Position numbers and translations under genes: made by a program. DNA of 20,874 nucleotides from JBDRKN01 sp043813955 (GTDB taxonomy: Bacteria > Patescibacteriota > Patescibacteriia > Patescibacteriales > Patescibacteriaceae): positions 1-20,874 of the forward strand of contig JBDRKN010000014.1 of assembly GCA_043813955.1 (NCBI GenBank), read 5' to 3'. Numbering within the stretch: position 1 is the first letter of the stretch; each line of letters begins with the position of its first letter. Of the stretch, positions 1 through 6,008 are shown piece after piece. Under the pieces are notes generated by a model. The model saw only the letters and a program-made list of their open reading frames with translations. It made no database searches and was not told the DNA's origin.

Positions 1-36
1 TGTTGCTTCTGAATTAAAATAATTTTGTAATTGCAT
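1..36 (-). CDS. Start of an unidentified protein, cut by the window edge
   Basis: On the minus strand an ATG at 36-34 opens a frame that stays open for 12 codons to the edge (reads MQLQNYFNSEAT). It begins 9 bases after the TAG stop of the 66-residue membrane protein (46-246), so it would be the next gene of the pilin/fibre train. A GGAGG sits inside the last codons of the preceding gene (plus 52-56), about 15 bases from this ATG, which is too far for a normal Shine-Dalgarno. Too little is visible to name a family; it may also be a chance start. Confidence 0.35.
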   Translation of the reverse strand, partial: MQLQNYFNSEAT

Positions 37-45
37 AAATTTACT

Positions 46-246
46 CTAGCTTCCTCCTTCATTAGGTTTTCTGACTAAATTTGTATTAATGAAATTCTCA
101 ATGACAGTAATCTTGCTGTCATTGTTAATAACAAAAGCCTCCAAGTTTTTCACCCTCCTATGAAACTGATAGCTGGTGAGAATAAAGAGGCCGACAAGCA
201 CGCCTATTATTATCAACACCGCGCTGGAAAAGATTTTCTGATTCAT
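46..246 (-). CDS. Small single-pass membrane protein (66 aa)
   Basis: No family is recognised. The protein has a short polar start, one hydrophobic segment at about residues 7-27 (core VLIIIGVLVGLFILTSYQF), then RR and a roughly 38-residue polar tail that would lie outside the membrane if the N terminus is cytoplasmic. It begins 24 bases after the stop of the 799-residue fibre-like protein and is probably cotranscribed with it. Size, topology and position fit an accessory or anchor component of the upstream pilin/fibre cluster, but that is inference from neighbourhood only. No Shine-Dalgarno is visible before the ATG, as for most genes here. Confidence 0.6.
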   Translation of the reverse strand: MNQKIFSSAVLIIIGVLVGLFILTSYQFHRRVKNLEAFVINNDSKITVIENFINTNLVRKPNEGGS

Positions 247-270
247 AGATTTATTTTAATAAATTATTGA

Positions 271-2670
271 TTACGGACAGCCTCCTTGGGCAGTACAGCA
301 CTGCTCCCTTGTCCAATTATCGCATGTTGTAGTAGGCTCTCCAAAACATACAAATAAGCCATCAACAAAAAAAAGTTTGTAATCAGTTCCTGATGTATTC
401 AGAATGCAAACTCCATCAGTGATGCCTTGATAATCCACGCCATCATTGCCAAAATAATCACTAGACCTAGTACTGCCTTCTACATGCAATGTATACTTTG
501 GCTGGTCAATATTAATACCAACTCCTGCCTGCGGATCGCCTGGATTAAATGTGCCGCTACCATTAGCCCCTGGATTCAAAATAATGCTTCCACCAGCAAA
601 TCCTCCATTAGTTAACGAAGAATCTTCTGCCTCCAGCCGTATATTCCTTCCCTCTGGCTTAGCGCCGCTCGGAGCGCTGCCTTTTACATGAAAAATGCCA
701 TCTGGATCTTTGGTACCTATGCCAATCCTGCCTTGAATAAGATCAGTTTCATGGTATGGGCCCCAATCAGGAACAGCCGTGTACATAACAAGATCATAAA
801 AAGCTCCAGTATCTACCAATTTCCAATCATTGTCTGATAAATTATCCCAGCGCAAAGTTCCGTCTCCATTATTAACAAAAACCTGATTAGAACTACCTTG
901 CTCGTCAGGCAATGCCCATATATAGCTTGCTGTTAACCCTGCTGGAGCGCGAAAACCGACTTCATTAAAATTAGGAACAGTATTATTCATTTCGCTCAAT
1001 CCAATATATCCATTGATTCGAACAAATGGATCAAGTTGCTCATATGGGCCTGGATTTGGATTCCAAAATTCTCCATAAATCAAAGATTCTGCTGCAGTGC
1101 CATTGTTATTATTAATATATAATCTATCACTGTCTGTTTCAAAATAGCCCGCTTTATTACCTAAAAAAACATTACCACCGCCGGCAGTATTAGAATGGCC
1201 AGCATCACTGCCTAATGCAACATTATTGATTCCATTAACATTTCCTACGCCAGCCTGATACCCAATAAAGGTATTTTCTACACCTGTAGTATTTGAATGC
1301 CCTGCAAAATATCCAAAAGCTGAATTTCCATTCCCTGCAACATTATCTAATAAAGACTCATGTCCAAAAGCTGAATTACTATCACTGTTATTTTTATTTA
1401 AAGACTTATATCCAAAAGCTGAATTATTAATTCCTAATGTATTTTGATACAATGTTAAAGTGCCAAAAGCTGAATTATTATAACCATCAGTATTAGAAAA
1501 CAAAGATCTATCACCAAAAGCTGAATTAAACATACCAGAATTATTATTTTGTAAACTCATAACACCAAAAGCTGAATTACTATTACTGTTATTATTGCTT
1601 AAAGAGTTATATCCTACTGCTGTGTTATAATATGTAGAATCTTCGCTAAAAATAGTAGGAAACGAACCTGCTAATTTCCCAACATAAGTATTGGTATTAA
1701 CCATATCTAATCCAATTGCTATAGCTCCTGCATTATGAATAAATGATTCGGAATTACTGCTAGAATCAACTCCAAAATAAATAATTCCTTCTGTTTCATT
1801 AGATAGAGTATTTGGCAATTTCAAATTAGCTATATCTAAACGATTATCAATGTCTTCCCAAGTAAAATTAGCATTATCTTCCTCTAAATATGTGATTCCC
1901 TGAAAAATAACAGAACCCTGATCAAACCCGCCCAATTTTATATTATCTGCAAAAATATTTGTGGCAAAAATATTTGCCCATTTTAACGCACTAGAACCAA
2001 GATTATATGTATTGGTAGTATTTGGCAATATATTGCCATTAATGCGCATACTCCCATCAACTTCTAAATCATTCTGCACATATAAATCTCCTGCGCCATC
2101 AGCAAGATCTCTTGTCCCTCCAGAACCAATTCTTGTTAAAACAGTAGAATAAATATCAGTAATAATTGGATCTCCAACAATTGTCCAATCCATATCAGAA
2201 GTAGATGATGCTGGGTTATCCCATTTTAAAGTAGCATCATCACCATCAACTTCGTCTATTGTTAAAGCCTGCCCAGCATTGCCACGAATATTTGGCAAAG
2301 TCCAAATAATATCACTAGCTGGTGTAGGACTAGGCGCTTTAAAACTTACTCCTTTGCCACTCAATGACCTTTCTTCATCGCCAAATTTTAATTCCCTCCC
2401 TGGTTTTATTATCAAAGCTTCGTTATTAAGCAATCCTCTTAAAACTAGTTCACCTGTTTTATCCTGCAATCCGTCTCCTCTATTAATCGGCTCTGGAATA
2501 TTACAATCAGCTGGTTGTTGGCTTCCTATCGGGCAACCCGGATCTCCTGGAGATGGTGGCACTTGCCATGCCGCCCAAATAATCTGCACAGCAAAGAACA
2601 GGCCAAAAACTAAAACAATAGTTAATAGAATAAAAGATAAATTTATGTTTTTAAATTTGTTGTTAAACAT
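271..2670 (-). CDS. Secreted tail-fibre/YadA-head-like repeat protein (799 aa)
   Basis: Probable surface fibre or adhesin. Residues 11-34 form a hydrophobic signal or anchor segment. A module at about 107-166 (SFKAP...IIWTLP...LKWDN...DW) recurs at 571-619. Residues 205-243 carry the phage-fibre-like pattern NTYNLGSSALKWANIFATNI. Residues 349-510 are ten units of 16-17 residues, six containing NSAFG, resembling trimeric autotransporter (YadA-type) head repeats. DRLYINN follows at 515-521, then two copies of a GIGT-P-x-HV-G motif (649-664, 717-732), a known feature of tail-fibre-like proteins. The C terminus is cysteine-rich (CDNWTREQCC...GGC). These families usually form trimeric beta-solenoids; trimerisation here is inference. 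The gene lies 16 bases after the 131-residue anchored protein at the end of the pilin train. No phage genes are nearby, so a chromosomal adhesin is more likely than a phage fibre. No autotransporter beta-barrel is visible. Confidence 0.8.
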   Translation of the reverse strand: MFNNKFKNINLSFILLTIVLVFGLFFAVQIIWAAWQVPPSPGDPGCPIGSQQPADCNIPEPINRGDGLQDKTGELVLRGLLNNEALIIKPGRELKFGDEERSLSGKGVSFKAPSPTPASDIIWTLPNIRGNAGQALTIDEVDGDDATLKWDNPASSTSDMDWTIVGDPIITDIYSTVLTRIGSGGTRDLADGAGDLYVQNDLEVDGSMRINGNILPNTTNTYNLGSSALKWANIFATNIFADNIKLGGFDQGSVIFQGITYLEEDNANFTWEDIDNRLDIANLKLPNTLSNETEGIIYFGVDSSSNSESFIHNAGAIAIGLDMVNTNTYVGKLAGSFPTIFSEDSTYYNTAVGYNSLSNNNSNSNSAFGVMSLQNNNSGMFNSAFGDRSLFSNTDGYNNSAFGTLTLYQNTLGINNSAFGYKSLNKNNSDSNSAFGHESLLDNVAGNGNSAFGYFAGHSNTTGVENTFIGYQAGVGNVNGINNVALGSDAGHSNTAGGGNVFLGNKAGYFETDSDRLYINNNNGTAAESLIYGEFWNPNPGPYEQLDPFVRINGYIGLSEMNNTVPNFNEVGFRAPAGLTASYIWALPDEQGSSNQVFVNNGDGTLRWDNLSDNDWKLVDTGAFYDLVMYTAVPDWGPYHETDLIQGRIGIGTKDPDGIFHVKGSAPSGAKPEGRNIRLEAEDSSLTNGGFAGGSIILNPGANGSGTFNPGDPQAGVGINIDQPKYTLHVEGSTRSSDYFGNDGVDYQGITDGVCILNTSGTDYKLFFVDGLFVCFGEPTTTCDNWTREQCCTAQGGCP
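1141..1626 (-). repeat. Ten coding repeats of 48-51 bp (NSAFG type) in the fibre gene
   Basis: The repeats encode residues 349-510 of the fibre-like protein. Six units carry the identical plus-strand 14-mer CCAAAAGCTGAATT at 1313, 1364, 1412, 1463, 1514 and 1565, with steps of 51, 48, 51, 51 and 51 bases, always in frame. Units nearer the C terminus have diverged (NTFIG, NVALG, NVFLG). Variable spacers such as SLQNNNSGMF and SLFSNTDGYN separate the cores. The spacing always keeps the reading frame and matches the 16-17-residue turn of head-type beta-solenoids. Confidence 0.85.
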
Positions 2671-2686
2671 ATGATAAATTATAATA

Positions 2687-3082
2687 TTAATCTAATAATT
2701 TTAACTCATCTTCAGTCATCTCTCCATCATTATACATATTATCTATAATATTCTTTCTAGGATTGGATATAAAATCAAGCTCATCATCAGTATATAGGCG
2801 GTTTTGCCCTGTTTCTATTATCTTATTAGCCTTAATAGTAATTCTGGTATCAATTTCCTTTTCCAGCTGAGCCTTAGTACGCGTTTTAGCAGGTTTTTTA
2901 GCTTTTTCTAACGGTTTTGCATCAGATGGTTGCTGGATAGAATCAGATGGCTGTTCTATTGCTATTTGCGAACCATCTGCTATTTGCTCTGCTCCTTTCT
3001 TCTGTTTGTTAAAAATATAGATTCCAAAACCAACAACTATTAAAGTAATGAACAACAATATTAAAGCTATTTTTTTATACAT
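2687..3082 (-). CDS. N-terminally anchored protein with charged C-terminal region (131 aa)
   Basis: No family is recognised. Residues 5-25 are one membrane segment (IALILLFITLIVVGFGIYIF). A low-complexity linker with two QPSD motifs follows, then a Lys/Ala-rich stretch and a predicted helical region ending in acidic residues (EMTEDELKLLD). The topology fits a membrane-anchored protein with an extracytoplasmic or cytoplasmic soluble tail. The start codon lies 2 bases after the stop of a 27-residue peptide whose sequence is a diverged copy of this protein's N terminus (TAG-GT-ATG), suggesting tandem duplication and translational coupling. The gene sits between the prepilin genes and the fibre gene, downstream of an internal promoter at 3214-3242. 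Confidence 0.7.
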   Translation of the reverse strand: MYKKIALILLFITLIVVGFGIYIFNKQKKGAEQIADGSQIAIEQPSDSIQQPSDAKPLEKAKKPAKTRTKAQLEKEIDTRITIKANKIIETGQNRLYTDDELDFISNPRKNIIDNMYNDGEMTEDELKLLD

Positions 3083-3168
3083 ACCTATTTATTTACAAAA
3101 ATATATAAACCAAACCCTAATATAATTAAGGTAATTATCAACACAACTAAAGCTATTTTTTTATACAT
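3011..3168 (-). repeat. Tandem duplication of a 72-bp gene start
   Basis: Copy 1 occupies 3097-3168 and copy 2 occupies 3011-3082, an offset of 86 bases. Both begin on the minus strand with the same ATGTATAAAAAAATAGCTTT and drift apart through mostly conservative changes. Because 86 is not a multiple of three, the copies are separate frames rather than one longer protein. Confidence 0.7.
3085..3168 (-). CDS. 27-residue membrane peptide, duplicate of the next gene's N terminus
   Basis: A short open frame runs from ATG at 3168 to TAG at 3085-3087. It encodes MYKKIAL, a hydrophobic stretch and GFGLYIF, ending VNK. Against the N terminus of the 131-residue protein, 18 of the first 24 residues are identical and the six differences are all exchanges between hydrophobic residues. 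The peptide is essentially a lone transmembrane helix. It has no Shine-Dalgarno, but it is the first frame after the internal promoter at 3214-3242 and ends 2 bases before the next start. It could be a translated small membrane protein, a leader that couples translation, or a decaying duplicate. Confidence 0.5.
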   Translation of the reverse strand: MYKKIALVVLIITLIILGFGLYIFVNK

Positions 3169-3213
3169 AAACAAAAATTAAATTTTAGCTGCTAAAGCTT
3201 CAATTCTGTAATT

Positions 3214-3242
3214 ATTATACCATTAACAGATAAAATAAACAA
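3214..3242 (-). promoter_or_regulatory. Internal promoter before the 27-aa/131-aa/fibre genes
   Basis: On the minus strand TTGTTT (3237-3242) is followed by a 17-base spacer and TATAAT (3214-3219) preceded by TGG, an extended -10 element. It lies just upstream of the stop end of the last pilin gene (3245), in the longest gap of the cluster. This suggests the anchor and fibre genes can be transcribed separately from the pilin genes. An inverted repeat TTTAGC-T-GCTAAA sits at 3184-3196 between promoter and first ATG. Confidence 0.55.
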
Positions 3243-3244
3243 AT

Positions 3245-3799
3245 CTATAAAGGCAAAATGCAATGATCATTAATACATTCCTCAATTACTGGACATTCGT
3301 CTGCATTATCGCAAAATTCTCCACAGCCATCAGATCCATCACCGCATGACTTAACGCAATTAGGAATACAGGAAATTATCTCTCCTGGGATAGCAGTATT
3401 ATTGCCAGGCCCTACATCGCCGCTGCGGCTGCTAATACAAAAAGTAATGGTATATGAAGTATAGTCAGCTGCTGAAAGATATTCATATTGCTCACCAAGG
3501 CAATCTCCATCATCTCGTGGTTCTGGATTAGACGGCACTTTATGCATATAGACTACTCCATCTTTCTCTAATGTTCCGCCCATCACAATTTCATCAGGAT
3601 ACTCACCTTCCCCCCTATAATACATCTCAAGCGCAGCTTGAACCTCCATAATATCAGCTACCCTCTTTGCATTGCGGTTTGAAGCCCTGAGATGATGCAC
3701 GCTTGATGAAGTCAAAACTGAAAGTATGCTTAAAATAACAATTACAATCACAAACTCAATAAAAGAAAATCCTAATAAATTATATCGTAAATTTTTCAT
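3245..3799 (-). CDS. GspG-like prepilin with cysteine-rich tail (184 aa)
   Basis: Type IV pilin-like protein: short leader ending LLG, predicted prepilin peptidase cleavage at G10|F11, Glu at +5 (E15), then the hydrophobic N-terminal helix. The mid region (residues 45-135) has the GspG-type pattern ALEMYYRGEGEYP ... KVPSNPEPRDDGDC ... SYTITFC. This matches the next gene upstream closely, so the two are paralogues. Residues 144-184 form a tail with eight cysteines (CIPNCVKSC ... DGCGEFC ... HC) absent from the paralogue but resembling the tail of the PilX-like protein. It would be assembled from the inner membrane, with the tail exposed outside. Two bases separate it from the upstream pilin gene's stop. 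No Shine-Dalgarno is evident. Confidence 0.8.
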   Translation of the reverse strand: MKNLRYNLLGFSFIEFVIVIVILSILSVLTSSSVHHLRASNRNAKRVADIMEVQAALEMYYRGEGEYPDEIVMGGTLEKDGVVYMHKVPSNPEPRDDGDCLGEQYEYLSAADYTSYTITFCISSRSGDVGPGNNTAIPGEIISCIPNCVKSCGDGSDGCGEFCDNADECPVIEECINDHCILPL

Positions 3800-3801
3800 A
3801 A

Positions 3802-4263
3802 TTAATCTTCTGGAATAATTCCCGCAGGAGTCGCGATATTAGTTCCTGCTAAAAGATGTCCAGATTTATCTCCTAAACAAAAAGTTATTGTATATGATAT
3901 CCCGCCATCTCTCTGCATATAGCCAAACTCTTCGTCAGGGCAATCTCCATCATCGCGCGGAGAAGGGTTTGACGGCACTTCTTTCATATAAATCAAACCA
4001 TTTGGAGGTATTTTAGATTCTAAAGGAAATTGCTCGCCAAAAACAATATCTACAGTAACAGGATATGTTCCTTCATCGCGATAATATGTTTCTAAAACAT
4101 CTCGAAGCTGCGTAATTGAAGCTACACGCCTTGTATCCCTGGTGTCTGCGCGTACGTTATAAAAAGTGGTTAAAATTAAAGTTGCCAATATTGCGATAAT
4201 GGCCAGTACCACGGTAATTTCAATCAAAGTAAATCCTGAATTTTTTTGTTTTATTCTTTTCAT
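3802..4263 (-). CDS. GspG-like prepilin (153 aa)
   Basis: Class III signal MKRIKQKNSG|FTLIE, with cleavage after G10 and Glu at +5, then a long hydrophobic helix and a small globular domain with DVLETYYRDEGTYP, EVPSNPSPRDDGDC and SYTITFC. This is the fold pattern of major pseudopilin GspG or of CPR type IV pilins. I chose the ATG at 4263; a TTG two codons upstream (4269) would give 155 residues but adds nothing recognisable. It is adjacent to a paralogue (3245-3799) that carries an extra cysteine-rich tail; this one ends right after the core domain. Six bases separate it from the preceding PilX-like gene. Confidence 0.85.
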   Translation of the reverse strand: MKRIKQKNSGFTLIEITVVLAIIAILATLILTTFYNVRADTRDTRRVASITQLRDVLETYYRDEGTYPVTVDIVFGEQFPLESKIPPNGLIYMKEVPSNPSPRDDGDCPDEEFGYMQRDGGISYTITFCLGDKSGHLLAGTNIATPAGIIPED

Positions 4264-4269
4264 AAACAA

Positions 4270-4836
4270 TTAAGTTGGTGGTGGTGGTCCGCACACGCCA
4301 CCATTGCAAGTTTCAGGAGGCACGCAATTGTCCAGGCAAATTCCTCCGCATCCATCATCCACTAAACATATCCCAACGCAAACAGGCACGCAAGTTTCTA
4401 AAGTAGCAGGCGCCCTAAAGCTTATATCCCCGCTGTTGCAAAATCCTGTGATTATAAAATCAGTGTAATAGATATAGGAAATTGGATCCTGATATTTTTC
4501 TTCAAATTCCATATCACATTTGCAATCGCCGACAAGTAATTCAGCATTTGCTGATCCGCATGAGATGCATCCATTTTTGATAACAAAATCAATGCACTGC
4601 CCGCGTAAACAATTTTCTGTTTGCGCTGTACGATTAGGTTTTGTTTCTGTAATAAAATTTTGCACACAGCTTTCCCATGCGTCAAAACTGCTCCAGGCAA
4701 GACTGGCTTGCTTAGAAGACTTAACATAAGCAGAGGTTGTAAGCAAAACTGTCATAGCAATAGTAAGGGCAAACATAGCGGATAACATAACGATTAACAT
4801 CGCTGATCCTCGCTGATTTAATAATTTTTTCATCAT
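4270..4836 (-). CDS. PilX-like minor prepilin with cysteine-rich tail (188 aa)
   Basis: The start is read as the first of two ATGs at 4836, giving MMKKLLNQRG|SAMLIVMLSAMFAL. This is a PilX-type N terminus in which the +5 glutamate is absent (Ile instead), as is common for that subgroup. The helix runs to about residue 36, followed by ASLAWSSFDAWESC and a soluble domain with several cysteines. The last 40 residues are cysteine-rich (CVPVCVGIC ... DGCGGIC ... CNGGVC) and end in PPPPT. An alternative ATG at 4860 overlaps the upstream gene by 11 bases and adds KINKFKN; an open frame reaches 4968 but overlaps that gene heavily. PilX-like minor pilins sit near the pilus tip and take part in initiation. 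Confidence 0.75.
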   Translation of the reverse strand: MMKKLLNQRGSAMLIVMLSAMFALTIAMTVLLTTSAYVKSSKQASLAWSSFDAWESCVQNFITETKPNRTAQTENCLRGQCIDFVIKNGCISCGSANAELLVGDCKCDMEFEEKYQDPISYIYYTDFIITGFCNSGDISFRAPATLETCVPVCVGICLVDDGCGGICLDNCVPPETCNGGVCGPPPPT

Positions 4837-4849
4837 ATTTTTAAATTTA

Positions 4850-5395
4850 TTAATCTTCATAACCAGAGGCTGTAACTGATATTTGATAATTAACAGTATA
4901 AGTTTTTTTATCCTCTTTGATTGCAGTAAGTCTAATGGTAAAACGATCTTGATTAATACCTGTTTCAAATTTCATGCCAGTAATATCAATTTCATCTGAG
5001 GTTAATTCGCTTGTTGCTCCAGGCCTATCTACCTTTAGAATTGAAATATTGTTTAGATCAAGTTCAAGATAATATTTAACGCAATCGCCATCTTTATTTT
5101 TAAAATATAATTCATTACCTGTACTTGTGTAAAAAAAATGATTGCTATCTGTGCCACTGCATCCGGTACAAGAGTTGTCGCATAGAGTATTTACTTGTTG
5201 GGCCTCATAAACTAAAACACCCATTGCATACCTTAAATTCCCCTGCAAATTATGCTCAATCATTGTCCTTTCTTGAATCTCAATTGTTTTTACAAACACC
5301 CTGGATGTAGCCAAAATCATCATAGAAAACAAACTAACAACTATTACTAATTCTAGCAAAGTCAACCCATTATTATTTTTAATTATCTTAAACAT
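4850..5395 (-). CDS. PilW/GspJ-like minor prepilin (181 aa)
   Basis: Prepilin signal MFKIIKNNNG|LTLLELVIVV with Glu at +5, then a hydrophobic helix to about residue 35. Next comes ERTMIEHNLQGNLRYAMGVLVYEAQQV, the amphipathic extension typical of PilW/GspJ, and a beta-rich globular domain with a small disulfide-like cluster (CDNSCTGC, residues 73-80). Length and gene order (after PilV-like, before PilX-like) match minor pilin operons. One base separates it from the upstream gene. Its exact family (PilW versus GspJ) cannot be decided from the sequence alone. Confidence 0.78.
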   Translation of the reverse strand: MFKIIKNNNGLTLLELVIVVSLFSMMILATSRVFVKTIEIQERTMIEHNLQGNLRYAMGVLVYEAQQVNTLCDNSCTGCSGTDSNHFFYTSTGNELYFKNKDGDCVKYYLELDLNNISILKVDRPGATSELTSDEIDITGMKFETGINQDRFTIRLTAIKEDKKTYTVNYQISVTASGYED

Positions 5396-5396
5396 A

Positions 5397-6008
5397 TTAT
5401 CTTATGTTGTTTAATACAGTTTTTTCTGTGTATGTATATCCTTTGCCTTTGTATTCCCAATATACTTCTGAAATAACATACAAATAATCATCATTGTAAT
5501 TAATTACTGTTCCATTGTCATGATAAACCGTGGTAATTTTGCGATAAAAATTGCTTAAATCGCCAGTTGTGTATTGATAAAAATCACTACTGTCAAATTT
5601 TAAATTAAACATTAAATTATTAACATCTGGAATTGGCTCGATTCCTGTATAATAATCAATACTTCTATAATCTTTATAATCAATAGCAAAATAGCATGTC
5701 TCATTATTTGTTGCTGGTGGTGTTGGAGGATCTGGTGAAGCGCAAGAAATATCTTGATAAAAATCCCATCCATTCTTTATATTATCATTCCTAATCTCCT
5801 CTACCAGCTCTATTCCTTCCTTAGCAAGGCTTATTGCTATAAAATCAGTCTTTGTAACATATTCAAGCTCTACAGTTTTCATAATAAGGCTCATTACTGC
5901 TATAAAGGTCAATGTAAGCAAGCTTATCATTATTATAATCTCAATCATATTAAAGCCAAACTGCTTATCCTTAAATAGCTGTTTAATTTTTTTTATTAGC
6001 TTAATCAT
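5397..6008 (-). CDS. PilV/GspI-like minor prepilin (203 aa)
   Basis: Leader rich in lysine, then FG|FNMIEIIIMISLLTLTF with cleavage after G18 and Glu at +5 (E23). The helix is followed by DFIAISLAKEGIELVEEIRND, the hallmark AxxLAxEGIE(L)V-IRN segment of PilV/GspI proteins. The C-terminal domain is Tyr/Asp-rich and probably beta-stranded. The ATG overlaps the TGA of the upstream GspH-like gene (ATGA, 6005-6008), implying translational coupling. It belongs to the minor pilin complex that primes pilus or pseudopilus assembly in the inner membrane. Confidence 0.82.
   Translation of the reverse strand: MIKLIKKIKQLFKDKQFGFNMIEIIIMISLLTLTFIAVMSLIMKTVELEYVTKTDFIAISLAKEGIELVEEIRNDNIKNGWDFYQDISCASPDPPTPPATNNETCYFAIDYKDYRSIDYYTGIEPIPDVNNLMFNLKFDSSDFYQYTTGDLSNFYRKITTVYHDNGTVINYNDDYLYVISEVYWEYKGKGYTYTEKTVLNNIR

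Noticed and set aside
1313..1578. Regular ~51-base direct repeats resembling a CRISPR array
   Set aside because: The period is always a multiple of three, the repeats are only 14 bases and encode NSAFG in one long frame, and no cas genes are near. They are protein repeats.
271..2670. Prophage remnant suggested by the tail-fibre motifs
   Set aside because: No capsid, terminase, integrase or lysis gene is present, and the protein has its own N-terminal export/anchor segment and lies in a pilin operon.
2279..2674. 131-codon plus-strand frame opposite the fibre gene
   Set aside because: It is antisense to the strongly supported 799-residue protein, has no recognisable domain or ribosome site, and looks like a shadow frame.
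4270..4968. Longer version of the PilX-like protein (232 residues)
   Set aside because: It would overlap the upstream pilin gene by over 100 bases and put 54 residues before the cleavage site; the ATG at 4836 gives a normal ten-residue leader.
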